Below are positions 35,600 to 50,600 of a stretch of DNA of 64,000 nt, one piece after another. The notes beneath the pieces were generated by a model. It saw only the letters and a program-made list of their open reading frames with translations. It made no database searches and was not told where the DNA came from. Within the stretch, counting starts at the first letter, position 1; every line of letters begins with the position of its first letter. The position numbers and the translations under genes were made by a program. The stretch is taken from assembly GCF_914767665.1 (NCBI RefSeq), contig NC_059503.1, forward strand, positions 24,056,001 through 24,120,000, given 5' to 3'. The DNA comes from Harmonia axyridis (Eukaryota > Arthropoda > Insecta > Coleoptera > Coccinellidae).

Positions 35600-35657
<58 letters not shown>

Positions 35658-38600
35658 TTTTGAGAAAGAGCAAATACAAAATATTAATTTCAAACAATCA
35701 AGCATATGTGTCGATGAATCTCAGTATTAGCAGAGGAAATGTAACGGGGCATCATACATTTCAACGTATGATACAAGAGAACAGATAAAAACCTCAGCAA
35801 AAACTCTGTCTCCCCGTATCGGTGTAGTGACTGGTTATATGAACTGTGTTCGGTCATAGTATAAATAATAGAATCTATTTTATACAATGGTAAGGCTTTG
35901 TTACAGCGTCTCATTGTCGCTTCAGGCATAGCAATGTTAATTTTTTAGCCAAAAGGTAGGACGTACTCCCCTAACCAGAAAATTACTTTCCTGGCCCGAG
36001 GTTTGAACTCCTGACCAAATGAAGAAACATTAATATGTATCCATATGCTAAGACCTCTTCTGATATAAGAAAGATTCGGTATTTCATTTCAACCTCTTAT
36101 CTATGACCATAGTATTAATAATCCTTATAAAGGGTGTTTTTTTAGAGCTATAGAACTTTAAATTGCAATACAACAACGATGGATTATTCGATTGACATGA
36201 ATTTTATTTATCCGCAAGATAATCTTGTGGCATTACATTTTAAATATGATTTCTGGCATATGACCGCCATGGCTGGCTCGGATGTAGTCCAATCTGGACG
36301 TTCAATTTTTGATGACTTTTTCCAACATTTGTGGCTTATCCGCATAGACCAATGACATTACATAGCCCCACAGAAAGTGGTCTTGCGGTGTTAAATCACA
36401 AGATCTTGGAGGCCAATTCACAGGTCCAAAACATGAAATTAGGCGGTCACCAAACGTGTCTTTCAATAAATCGATTGTGGCACGAGCTGTGTGACATGTT
36501 GCGCCGTCTTGTTGGAACCACAGGTCCTGGACATCATGGTTGTTCAATTCAGGAATGAAAAAGTTAGTAATCATGGCTCTATACCGATCACCATTGACTG
36601 TAACGTTCTGGCCATCATCGTTTTTGAAGAAGTACGGACCAATGATTCCACCAGCCCATAAAGCGCACCAAACAATCAATTTTTCTGGATGTAACGGTGT
36701 TTCGACATACACTTGAGGATTAGCTTCACTCCAAATGCGGCAGTTTTGTTTGTTGACGTAGCCATTCAACCAGAAGTGCGCTTCATGGCTAAACAAAATA
36801 AAATGGACGTAGTGCGCGATACGTATTACGCACAGAACCATTATTTTCGAAATGAAATTGCACTATTTGCAAGCGTTGTTCAGGCGTGAGTTTATTCATG
36901 GTGAATTGCCAAACCAAACTGAGAATAAATTACTTCACAGCTGTTAAATCGGTTGCCATCTTGAACAGTAATGCCAACTTAAAGTTATATACCTCGACCA
37001 AAAACACCCGTTACTATGCTATGACGTAGGTACAAGCATAGTATAAGTCCTTTCCTTATACTATGGTACAAGTTACAGTGATCAGAATATTCTGCAGTTG
37101 AAACTAAATTCCCTAACTTGAGGCGCAGTAATATTATTTAGACATAATATCGCGAAATCAATCTACAACTATTTGAAGATTCATTTTCGAAAAACTTCTG
37201 TTGTTCTGCTGTGATGATCCTTAGACTAATATGATCTTTATACAAATGGCTAAGCAGAAAATTTGGCAGCATATCAGATAAAGCGTATTTCATTCAAGAC
37301 TATAGTCTATTTATTTTAACAATGGTATGATGTCAGGTCAGCGATAGAAGCAAAAATATGAGATTCTATTACGAACGTTTCAATGCTCACTGAAATTATA
37401 ACTCATTCAAATTCTTATTTAAAAACTAAGAGTAGGTATATAAGATGGAAATTGAATTTAAAACAACCAAAATCAATTCTCATTATCGTTAACATATCGA
37501 AATATTTAGAAATTTTACTGTTTTGTTTGCGTTTTCAAGGTAGATACAGTTGGCTTGGCATCTTTGATTCGCCATAACGTCATATCATTGCTAAAATTAA
37601 TATACCATCGTATATTTTGCTTTGGTTGGTATTTTTAGTCGAATTATATTCATTTACACATGCAAAAACATTGTTTAACTTACGTTCAGGTACAGTACTT
37701 ATATATTGGCCTTCGTGAGCTCCCGTCGTTGGATTCCTTAGGTTTTGTTGATGAAGATTCTCTAATACTTCCAAACAATATTTGAAAGTTGGTCTCGAAT
37801 CAGGAGTGAACAGCCAACATTGGAGCATCAGAGAATGCCTATATTAAAAACACAAATATAATGGAAAATGAAGAAAGCACTTTATCTTGATGTTATTGTT
37901 GTCGGTTTGTTTATCTAGATGAGAGGTTCTGACGATATTTATTTATTATTGGGGAATATTTTTTCCTACAACTGCTATAAAAAGTAGCGAATTCTCCATA
38001 GCCTAATGAATTTCAAAGCTATGAATTGCTCATTTCAAGATTCTTTAGGTTGTGCAGTTCGAGAGTTAGCGTGTTTAAGGATGGACGGAACCACAGAACA
38101 AAAACTGTCATCGTGCCGAAATGAGCAATCTTTTCGGACAACGACCCCTCAAAAATAATTGAATAGTTATGTATTTTTGCTTACAATTCAATAGGACAGT
38201 CGATTGGTTTTCCCAGTCTTCCACCACTCTTAACGTAATGTAATACTTCTAGGTTGTTTCTTGCGGGATATGGCTGTTGACCTAACGTCATTATTTCCCA
38301 TAATAAAACTCCAAATGCCCATACATCGGACTGTGATGTGAAGACACCATCCATCAATGACTCTGGGGCCATCCACCTCACTGGAAGAAGGCCCTCTCCT
38401 TCTTTACGATAGTAATCGTTCTTGTATATATCTCTGGCAAGACCGAAATCACCTATTTTAACAATTCTTACTTCTGGATCAGTCGATGATACCAAGCAGT
38501 TTCGGCAAGCTAAATCTCTATGCACAAAATGCATCTCCTCTAGGTATTTGCACCCTCTGGCGACATCTACACACATCTTCAAAAGTTCTATCAATGTGAG

Positions 38601-41600
38601 CATTGGAGTATTCGCCTGTAGAATGAGAAAAAAAAGATCATTTTGGTATTTTGCTGGTGTAAACATATTTTGATCAGATTGAATACTTGCACTGAAAGCT
38701 TATCAGATAAGATAAGAAATGCTAACAACTTTTGATATTCTCATGGATCTATACTATAGTAGCTACATCGTAAAAATAAGTTCTTTCGTTTAATTGAATT
38801 TGGCATGAAAGAATCTTTTTTTTTGTTGAGAATCACAACTATTCATTCATCAGAATTTTCATATTTATTCAGAGGATTTCCACCTCAGAGTAATAAACAT
38901 GGATAGAGGGAGCATATGTCATTTTCAGTAAGCAAATTTTGTCCCCAACTTGAACTATCAAATTTGACATGAAGCGCGCGGAAATGAAAACATATCAGTG
39001 ATACGATATTTCACTCAATTCGCGAGTTTCTCCACGAAGAATGCAGTTCTTATGACCCATAGTGAATCAACGTTTCATATTAACTCGAAATATATTGAAA
39101 TGAATACCTAAACATATCAGAAATTCAGAAAATAAACTTCAAGCGCGCCAAACGACGTGAAACGACCGATGACACTAGGATAGCAAAAGTTGTCAAACCT
39201 TGGATTTTAGCAGGTAGATACAGAAAATAATAAAGATTCTGCTTATCATAAATTAGACGATCAGGAAAAATATCGGATTCCAATCATTAAAATTTGCATA
39301 GTTAATCGGTAATCAATCAAAAGAATATATTTCATTCAATAACATATATATTCATAACGATATAGTAAAATTTTGGATTTGAAAATATATATAATCAGAG
39401 AACGTAATTTAACCACGGTGGGGACATGTAAAAATTGCGTGTACTCCCTCTATCTATATTCATTACTCTATGATTTCCACATAAATGAAAAGGAATTAAA
39501 GCTCAACCAAGCGATTGTTAAATCAAAGTCGTTGACCATTTTCAATAGGTTATGCCATTACATGGAAAGATGTACGCTTCAACAACGTTTCGAAGTTATT
39601 GAATTGTTTCATCTTTGGTGAATACGTAGATAAATTCAAGAAGAATTCATGGACGACATAATTCAGTTAATTGACTCACTATTTGTCGTATTGTAGACAA
39701 ATTTGTACTTGGTACTCGTACTCTTTTATCATCAAATATTTTCACCCATTTCAAAATGAAAGGAATGCTTGGTGTATCATTTAAATGACGAATATTAGAG
39801 AAATTTATGCGCGTTATAGTCGCAGAATTACCATTTTAGTGAAATTCGTGTACGCACAACGCCTGATCCGCTCCCGAGAAACGCACCCTAGTGAATTAAT
39901 TCCCAAGAGCCTGGCTACCGATTTATATGTCCTCCTCTGAATTGTTGCGTTTACGTAATATTTCTTCTGAGACAAAAACAATACAAATTACAAGAATTAT
40001 AAAGAAAATTACCACTGGATTTCTTGAAGATCTCAAATAAGTGAGCAAATCTCCCCCTTGCATCAGTTCCATGATGATAAAATGCGGGTCATTATCTAAA
40101 CATACACCCAATAGTTCCAAAATATGTTCATGTTTGAAATGACTCATCAATTGTGCTTCTTGTAGGAACTCTGTTTTTTCTTGATCGGATGCTCCTTTGC
40201 GTAAAGTCTTGATAGCAACTTTCGTATGTCCTGGAATATCCTTTGCTTTACCTTCAAACACTTCACCGAATGCTCCACTACCAAGAAATTTGGTAAGGGT
40301 TATTTGCTCCCTAAAAAAAAAGAATTTAATATGTCATTGATGAGAGGTCACAAATGTTACCTTTTGATATGCGGCAGTAATTTTATCTCTTCCGGAGTAG
40401 GCTGAGTCGATACATATAGTACATTGGTGTTGTGCACACCTCGCCTTGGTAATTCTCGAAGTGTGGCTAGTTCTACATCTGGAGCTCTTGGGATATGAAT
40501 GACTTGAGGTTCTTTTTTCTTGCTGCTACACAACACTACAAAGAAAATAATTCAAATGCACTTTCTCTTAATAAGATTTTCATTTGAATAAAGTATACAA
40601 TCCAGCAATCACTCTAAATTATTTACGAAGTAGAACATTTTGTTTTATTGTTGTTACTGCTAGCGTTTAGATTCCTTTTTGCTTTATTTAATTGTTGCGT
40701 ATTTGTGATTTAGTGATAGTGAATCGGCATTCCGTATATTTTACTGACTTTCTTCGCTAAGCATGAACACAAAACACACAATGAAAGATTATGAGAAGGT
40801 TTAGTTAACCGTTACGACATAAGCGGACGCCATGACCCTAAATGCGTTTTTGTCTTATGTCTACTGGTCTGATTATTGAGCAAATTTTGCAAGGATGATA
40901 AATTATTAATGCTTATCAACTTACGTGAGACCAGCACAATAATAACCACAAAAATGAAACTTATGGTTATTCCAGTTGCTATAATGACAACCGTCATAGC
41001 AGACTGCTTGTCAGCAAGCCTAGCCGTTTCGTTCAAGTCGAATTCGATACTTTCTTTGCTTGGATCACTCCATCCAAATGAATTCAGGGCAAAAACTCTG
41101 AACACGTATTTGTAGTCTTCACTTAGGCCATCTATTATCCACGAAGTGTCTACAAAATCGAAGCACTTTCAGTGACATCTCGTTACTATGCAGCTGCAAA
41201 TGTACTTACTTGTGCTATTATAAAAAGTTTTCCATTGTGGTTCTTCTTCCTCAATCGAAGGAGCGGTGTAGAAGAAAGCAGTTCTGTTGGTGCTTCTTCT
41301 AGTGCGATAATGTTTTAGCAGCAACCCTTCAAGACGATATAGTTCAATAGGGGCCCCGTTTTCTTTTGCTGCTTCCCACCACACTTTGTATTCATTTGGG
41401 TTCAAGTATTGTATGATTGGTATCCCAGGTGGGGATGGTCTATCACCTATTAAGAGTGTATATTACAAAAATCAAGGAAAGCCATGATTTGGCGTCATTT
41501 AGACATAAAGTAACATTTTTAATTACATGAAAGAGTTCTAATTAAAAAATATAAGAATAATTTTTCGATTTACTCACCAAGTGTTTCGAATGTGTATTTA

Positions 41601-44600
41601 GAATCTAAGGGCCATAAGAACTCTGTTTTATATTTCTCATAGATTAAGCTGAGTCTGAATCTATAGAGACTTTTCGGCTTCAAATTTTGTACCCGAAAGT
41701 ATATGACATCATCCTCTTGGTCCGAACGTGTTGCATCAAGCCAAAGGTCGGATATTGGCGACGAATACTGAATTTTGGCACTCTCGATATGTGGTGAAAT
41801 GTTCCACGACAAAAACATTGTTTGCGAGGTTTTGTTCAATAAGTGTATCCCAGATGGCTCGGGATAGGTCACTATCTTCACTTTTTCACTATCATTGGAT
41901 GTTGCGTTGGTTTCACAGTAGGCTCTGACCCATACCGTGTAGGTTTCATTGGGAGATAGTTTGTGTAAGAAGGATTTGAATGTTTTTTTCGTGTTCTCTA
42001 AGGTTTGATGTTCTTGAACGGGTTGCTCTTCCTTTTTCCTTACACCTGATCTTGTGCCTTCTGTTTGCCAATGGATCTCATAGAATACTGTTTCGCCATT
42101 CAGTTTGAGTGGGGGCATCCATGTAACTTCGGCCAATGTTGGATTCAAAACTGTTGCAGTCACGTTGAGAGGTTTGGATGGAGCTGTAACAAATAGTTTG
42201 GTTAGTTTCTTGATTTGAACTGTAATATGTTTTCCTAAAATTACCTAACAGAACAATAAGCAACTATCTCTAGTTGGGAAAGACACATATTGTTTCTCTG
42301 AGTGAGTTCTAAATTTGTAATTACTATGGAGAACCTGTCATCTGTGATCTATAAAGTATCTTTAGTTTCTCATTTAGAAACCGAGAAAGTGAAAAAAAAA
42401 CAAGTTTTCCATTGAAAAAACAATGTGGGACCCGTCCAGCAAAAACTGAATACTCCATATACCAAAAATATTTTTGTTACATAGTGTTCAAGCAATAAAG
42501 TAAGTAAGTCTTTCCCAACTAGAGATATGAAGCACTGACCACTATTTCAGGACTCTGAAAAGACTCTGAAAAGACTCTTGAAAAGAGATATTAAATATTA
42601 TTTCTCTAATTCTGTGGTTATTCCGTTCATTCTTCCACATCTTGTAGAACAAAATCGTGCGAGAATATATCAGAAACGCACAGTTTTCATGGTTATATTT
42701 TATTATTCTATGTTGGTACTCCGAACTTTCCGCCACGGCTTTATCTGTCAGTTCATCAATTCGCCTTAAAAAAAATCAGTTCTGCCAACCAACATTTTTC
42801 AATGCAAAAATCACTAAAATATATTTATGGAAATATTTCATTAATTTCAATGAAAATGCAATGAATTAGAGAAAATAATGTATAAAACTCGTACAGAAGG
42901 CTCATTCTACCACTCGTTCATTCCAAAACTCGCCACTTCGTGGCTCGTTTTTGAATTTTGAACTCGTGGAAGAATATCAATGCCTTCTGCACTTGTATTA
43001 TAAATAACTATACTAAACCTTACCTCCTGGAGCTGTTTGGAGGACTATCTTCGGCCCCACAACTCTGTCTTCCAGCTTGGTGAAATGATTTCCATACGAT
43101 ACCCATATTTTATATTTAGTATAAGGCTCCAAGTTCTTTATTTCTAGCTCTTTGTCAAAAGTGTTGATTTTCTGACACTCTCCAACGCAAGCATCGCAAT
43201 TTTTGGTGTCCTCACTGTAGCATAATGTGTACTGAACTGTGGCTAGTGAAAAAGACGAACAATTTGCATGAATTTGATGATCTGGAAGTATTAATTGTAA
43301 TGATGAAGATTTTCTTCTTCTAAGAATAACAATGGATTCCTTATTCTGTTTAGGTGCTAGGCAATCTCTGATCGGGTGTGGTTGGATATGATGACCAAAA
43401 ATCGATATATCTAAAGCTCTCACTTCTCTGGACACGACAGATGGTTCTTTCTGACGCCTCAAGACATATAGGTTTCCTCGTTCTTGGTTTGTCCAGTACA
43501 AAGATCCAAAATCAGATTTTATTTTTTGTACAGGTAGATAATTACCTACAGTCGAATGATTTGCGATTATATCACATCGGCAACCATCTTTATCTGCTGA
43601 TAAAATGTTCTTTGAATTGTGGTCAATGAAAGTGAATAAAGGTTTTTGAGTAATGTTCGAATGGTCAATAGAGAACGAACTCTCAATTGAAGGATTCAAA
43701 GGACAATTGCAGTCTTCTTTCGAATCATCGTTGATGAATCTTTTAGTTCTCTCAAACCTTGAGAAAAATTGAATAATGTTATTGCCATCGATGTCGCTCT
43801 CCATTAATCTGTAATAAGTTTTATCTTCCACCTCTATCCAGTAAAGTTTTCTTGTGAACGGAGAGATCTCCAACTTTGATATATTGAAAGGTCTTCTCAT
43901 CACCTCTACAGGCTCTACTGGCTGGAGCAATCCTTTCTCGTAAAGATTCAAATCTATTTTATTAATCAGAGAGTATTCCCCTAAGCTCACAACAAAATAA
44001 ACACTCCTTTCTAGCCAATCAACAGTTAATCCTGTTGCGTTTCCTCTAATATCAAGAACTTTCGTCTTGTTGAAGGTTGTCGTAGTGTACATATACAGCT
44101 CTTTCATCTCGTTAATCCAGAATATTTTGTTCTCCTTCATCAAATAACCCATTTCTGAAGGAGAACTAAGCCCATGTAGAAGGGAATAATTTTGATTAGC
44201 ATCGATATCTTGAACGAAAATAGAATCTGGTGATGCTATTAGTAAGGTTGGTAAGGGAAATTCCTCCTTGGAGTCCACCAGAAGGGTTTCGGACATTTTA
44301 CCATCGCCAATATTCGTGAAAGCTCTGACCTGCGAAAAAGTCAGTTATTTTCATTTGACTTATCAAACTTATCAATCTGTATAATGCAAGTAGATAGTTT
44401 GATGTTGGGGAGTAGTGATGAATAGAAAATGAAACCATTCATAACTTATAAGAACTAATGAAATGAAAACAAATCATTATAATATAGTAGAATGATAATA
44501 TCTAATTTTACCTCGAAGTAATAAATTTCCTTTTTGTTCAGATTGTGGACAATGTGCTCCATCTCGTCAGGTCGCTTGATGACTCTCTTGCATAAATCGA

Positions 44601-47600
44601 ATTTTGAATCTTGATGGTAGTACCAGCAGAAAACTCTATACCCTTGTATTATTCCATTTGGATATAATGGCACATCCCATCTGAACCTTATTGTGACGTT
44701 GTTCTCGTTGTCGATCATGTTTTGAACGAAACTTCTTACATTTATAGGTTCAGACGGTGTTGAGGGAGGTGAAAATATGTTAGCTTTCATTTCTGGTGAT
44801 GTTCCCCAATAAGTGAAGGCTCTTATGGACATGTTTAGTTTTGTGTAAGGAGTCACCTTCTGCCAGTATTTGATAGATGGATGCGTGGTGATTATCTAGA
44901 GATCAATTAACAGTCAATAGGGCACAAAATACATTTTTGAATTTTGAAACTTACAGTGGAGTTGTTGCGAGATAAGTTATCTATTTGTACTTCATAAAAA
45001 ACTGTTCCGTAATTAACATTGGTCACTGGATACCAAGAAACATTGAATGAATCAGAATTTCCAAATACTTTGATAGAATTTCTTTGCACGATGTTTGGGA
45101 TAACTACAATATCTTCTATTTTTATCGAATCTAGAAAACAAATATATTACATTTCAAAATCTGCAGCATACAACATTTGAGATGTGATATACCTGATTCT
45201 GGCAGGTTGTGCAATGTTGGGTCTACAACATAAACTGTTGTTAAATCTGTAATTGCTGACTCTCTAAGTGTGGCAATGTTTTGGCCCAAGAGGTCACTAA
45301 CAACGGCAGTTTTATCATCTTGTAGCCAAAGAAGCCTATTGTGAAAGTAGGATAAGGGCCCTTCGAGAGGATTCCGTAAGTTGGCAACTTTTTCAACCGT
45401 AATATGTTTTGTATCGATATATCCAGCCATTGGTGCTTTGAATAAGTTGGATCCTTCAGAACCCCTTACAATCCAATACAGGTTTTTGTGGTCCATGTCG
45501 AGTGTTAAACCCATAACTGAAAGTAATACGTGGGAATATGATAATTTTGAACATTCTAGCAGATCTTATTTTTAAGTAGTAATCTTCAAATACATACATT
45601 GGAATGATATTTGAATCTGGATGCATACCTTGTTTGCCAGAGAAGAATTTGGCTTTCCTATAATCTATTTTATCCACCCCGTTGAGATGAGCGCATTCAA
45701 CAGCGTAACCAGTTGACCAATAAATGTAAGCTTTTACTGAATCAATTTCAAGTTCTTTAGCCACAGCTGAGATACTCAGTGGCTCTTGTTGGGTACCATT
45801 CAGATTTCCTCTGATCATCTATGAAACATAGGAAAATATCAAGAAACCAAGAAAAGGATTTGATGTAGTGAATACATTATTTAAGTTTTTATTGACATTT
45901 TTTGATCCAAAGTTTTTCTTCATGCTTACCATTTGCTGTTTGGGATTGGACCAATATAATTTTTTTCCTATCCAGTCAATACCAATACTGCCAACTGAAT
46001 CAATGAGTTTCTTCAGTTCATTCGAACTCGTATTGTACCAGTATACTTGTGAATTGTTCGTTACAAGGTATATGTTCTGTTTATACCAAGCTATGTCTGC
46101 TATAAAAAAATGTTTCATTTCGTTGGCATGTATAAGCGTTTTAACATTCTGGCCAATTGGATCTGATACTAGCAACCCTTCGTTAGCAGCCCATAGTATA
46201 AAAGGTTCTTCTTTTTTATTCAATAATGTAGCACCGGTAAACTCTCTAGACCATGGACCTCGTCCATACGTGGTATAAGCTGCCGTTCTTATCATATATT
46301 TCGAGTTTTCAGCCAGACTTTGCACAGTGCATGAGCTTCCATTGATTTCTTTGATGATGGTCATTTCATTCGTTAATGTATTTTTTAATGATATTTCGTA
46401 TGACCAATTTTGCCAAGCACCACGACCTGAAAGTTAGTTATAAAATACAAAATTATTGAAAAAGCGTAGACGGGAAGTGAAGCAGAGATATATTGCACTC
46501 TTGTTTATCTACCCATAAGCATTTGAAGTTTACCCTAAAAATTTCAAGTGAAGAGAGCTACATAATTCTTAACTGCTTAGGATGAAAGAATACAAAGATG
46601 ACGAATTGGGCAATGGCGATTTGCTGAACATTGACGCAAACATTAAAGAAAAAAGGTTTATGGGGGGAATAACACTTCTTGCCACAGGATAAATTCTGGA
46701 GAGGATAAGGAATTGGAATTTCAACCAATGATAGAATAGTATATATTGGTTCAACATGTTGAACCATTCAAAACTATGTTGTTGTTCTCTATGTTGTTGC
46801 ACTCTTTATATATATGGTTTGAGAATCATTTCGCGAAACTACCGTTGTACTACTATAACATCTATTTATACAATGATAAAATTAAAAGTTTCTTGAGGCT
46901 TACCCTGGCCATCCAACAAATGAGGAGCATCCCAATCAATTTTGGCGAAGTGGTTCCCAAACATCGCCTGCAAGTTTCTTGGAGGATTTACAGGAATTGG
47001 TATAGGCTGCGAACTGTCCAAATTAACAATGACCTTATGGTATTTTCTTGGCGATAAATCTGGATACGAATTATGGTAGTAGACATTCCTGTATTCTTCA
47101 TAGAATATATATTCACCATCCGTCCAGTAAAATATTTTGTTGGCTGTAGCCAAAGATACTACCTTCAGCATTTTCGAGTTGATTACATTGGGTCTCATAT
47201 CAAACACTTCTTTTCTGAAATTGTGCAAATTAACAATATATCTTGTCTTAAGTACATTATCGTACTGTCAGTGCAGTATCACTTTGATAGAAATATCTTG
47301 TATATTCTTACCCATCGAGTGATATTGAATGAATTGTATTATCCTTTTGCCTCGCTACCAGAATACTGAAATTTGTGTGATCTAAGGTGAAAGCTCCCAA
47401 GTTATCGTCTTTGAGTATTACTTCTGGCTTGACATCGTGCCTAATACCGTTGCTAATGTCAGCAAGATCTAGTCTGTAAATTCCTCCTTTCAAGCTACCT
47501 TTTATAGCCCAAAATAAGTATCTGAAACATAAATAATTGTGAACCTTCTCTGTTTTCAACCAATAAACATAGGCATACAACTTTGCTTCCACCGTTTTTT

Positions 47601-50600
47601 TCCGAAATTCGAGGTTTAATTGTAAAAAACTGGTATTACATTTATGATTCAAAGTATTGTCCATCGCTGGCCACTACTTTCTCCCATCTTTCGGGCAGCG
47701 TACGAATCCTGCGTTGAAAAAACTGGTCATCTTTTTGTGCTGGTCAGCCATGCCGTGTGCTATTGATCGAAACAAGTGATAGTCCGAGGGAGTAACGTCT
47801 GCACAATACGACGGGTAGGGTAGGATTTCCCATTTCAACGTTTCTAAGTATGTCTTGACCACTTTCGAGCATTGACATGCTGTAAAATCACTTTAACATG
47901 TCTCTCGTTGTGTTGCGGCCGTTCGTCTCCCAATGCATTAATTGTGTTCTATAACGATCACCTGTGATTGTTTCAGTCGGTTTTAACAACTCATAATACA
48001 CTACGTCCAGCTGGTCTCACTAAATACTGAGAATGACCTTGGAACCGTGATTATTTGGTTTGACCGTCAACGTGGAAACATGGCCGGGATATCCCCATGA
48101 TTTTCAGCGCTTGAGATTATCGTAATGAACCCATTTTTCGTCTCCAGTCACAATGCGATGCAGAAATCCCTTCCGTCTTCGCTTTACAAGCAGCTACTCA
48201 CAAGCGAACAAACGCCGTTCAACATATCTCGGCTTCAACTCGTACGGCATCCAATTTCCTTGTTTCTGAATCATTCCCATGACTTTCAGGCGTTTTGAAA
48301 TGGCTTATTGCGCCACACCCAATGATCCTGCCAAACTTTTGTTGAGTTTGACAAGAGTTTGATCAAGTAACGTCTCCAATTCTGCATCTTCGAAAATAGC
48401 GGTCTCACCTTAGGTATGTGGGAGCTTTAGATGAGCCTCAACCGCAGATTTCTCCATATTAAAGCAGAAAATTAAAACATTCCGCAAATGACGAGAATTT
48501 GGTTCGTAAGCCGACATGTTTAATCGAGAATAACTTTATGATGCAGACACTAATCGACTAATATTTCGATGGCGTTATGTTTACAAATACCTAAGCTCAT
48601 TGTATGACATCTTCGATCTATTTATTTCGATTACCACTTACCGCTACATTCATCTATTGCAAAACGGCGGAAGCAAAGTTGTACACCAATAATATAATTT
48701 TCTTTTTAATGTTGTCAAAATTGCTTACCCATTATAGGAATCCACCTCCATGCAATGGGGCTTGAATAGAAGACCAGCAATTGCCACAGTCAAACCACTT
48801 CCATCAAGATTACAACGAGCTATTTGATACATTTTTTTATGTTTGACTTCACCCAGTAGGTAGATCTGATCATTGAGCCAGTCAACAGATAGATCCAAAG
48901 GAATAAAATTAATTTGGTCTGGGGTGAGAATGTACGTTGTAACATTTGTTTCCATTGACATTTTAGCCACATGTCCATCCGACTCTGACACAAAGAGCAA
49001 TTTTTTGGTGGTGTGAACAGCCAAACCTTTAATCTCTTTCTCTGTTTCATATAGAATGACAGGTTCGTCGAGAATGTGAGCTCCTTGTTTGATCACACTA
49101 TGTTCAGCACCTAATATGAGAATGGGCTTCTTCGATAGCCTTGCTGAAAAAATATTATAAATAAGAATTCTAGAAGAACATTGACTTTGGGTCAGGAGCT
49201 TTTTAACGCAACTTTATTCATGCCTTCTTGAGATCTTGGAGATCACAGAACTGCATGAAGAACCGATCAATTTGCAATTTTGCATGAATATTGAAATTGT
49301 TATCATATATCAACATACTAAGCTTCAACTCCGTCGGAGCTGTTGTTACTGAAATATTAGGTTTTTTCTACTTGAATTTTTCTCTAATATGGTTCTGACA
49401 ACGAGGCTTGAAATTGCCACGTCTTAATCGCAAATAATAATATTTTGTAGTTTTGTAGATCGACTAGATCTGTTGTCACTGAAATAACGCCTATTTTTTT
49501 TCATTATTATCATAGAATTTTCTTCAATTATGATGACGCGATTGGAAAGAAATTTTGCATGAAGCTTGAAGTTATAATTCTTTTGTAAATGTAAAATTTT
49601 AGAATGATTGAATCCATAGTTTTTAAATTATCAGGAAAACAAAATTTCCAATGTCCACATTTACGGAATCCCTTGTTGGATTTTGCCTATCAACGAACGA
49701 GATTCTCAAACCTCCTTTCAAATTTCTGTTTTTTTCCTTCAAGAGTCATCGTATTAACGAATGTATTTACGGACATTATTCAATTTGAACACAGATTCGC
49801 CATCAGTGAGCCAAACCTTATCATTTGGGACCATTCCCGGCTCAAAATTCCAAAATTACAAGGCATCGCGACGAAATTATATACATAGCGCTCTCTTCGG
49901 GGAGCAAGATCTTAAAATCTATGAAAGCATAACTGGTAATCTCAATGATTCAAAGCATCATGCATTTTTGTCCTAAGATAGGTATATTTGATACTTGCTC
50001 AGTTTTCATTATTGAGGATTTGTGGTTTCCAGAGCATTGAGCTGGACGCTGGTAGTTGTAAAGATCGAATTCAGATTTGATAAAGACTGGGTTATTTAAG
50101 AAGGGTTCAAGAGGTCATAAAAATGAATGATTATGAATTAAATATCCTTGAAATAATGACATTTACTCACCAGAAGGCTCAGGTGGCGTTGAAATAGTCA
50201 CTTGAGCAGAAGGTCCTTTGCCAACATTGTTTCTCATACTTATTGAAACATTGTAATTGGTATTTGGCGATAGATTTCTAAAGACGAAATAATTTGTATA
50301 CGGTGGTAAGTCCTATATAAAAAAGAAAATAAATTAGATAATCTAGGCAAAAATTTTGTTCGAAATGAGTTATAGTTTGAAAGCATCATTAATGATTACA
50401 TTTAAAATTATTAAGAGAATTATGAAGAAAAAGACAAAGCAAAGTTTCATATGTGAATACTTTTCGACTTTTTCTACAATTATGTTATGTTAATCAAGTA
50501 GGTATAATCATCAAGTATTCATTCATATAGGCATTCAATGAAGTATTTACAAATTATTTTAACTACATATTATTAGGTACCAATTGATATGAAATTACAA

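Noticed and set aside
41728..41928. Plus-strand ORFs opposite sev exons (also 40876, 45868, 46746, 47073)
   Set aside because: They are antisense shadows of spliced sev exons.
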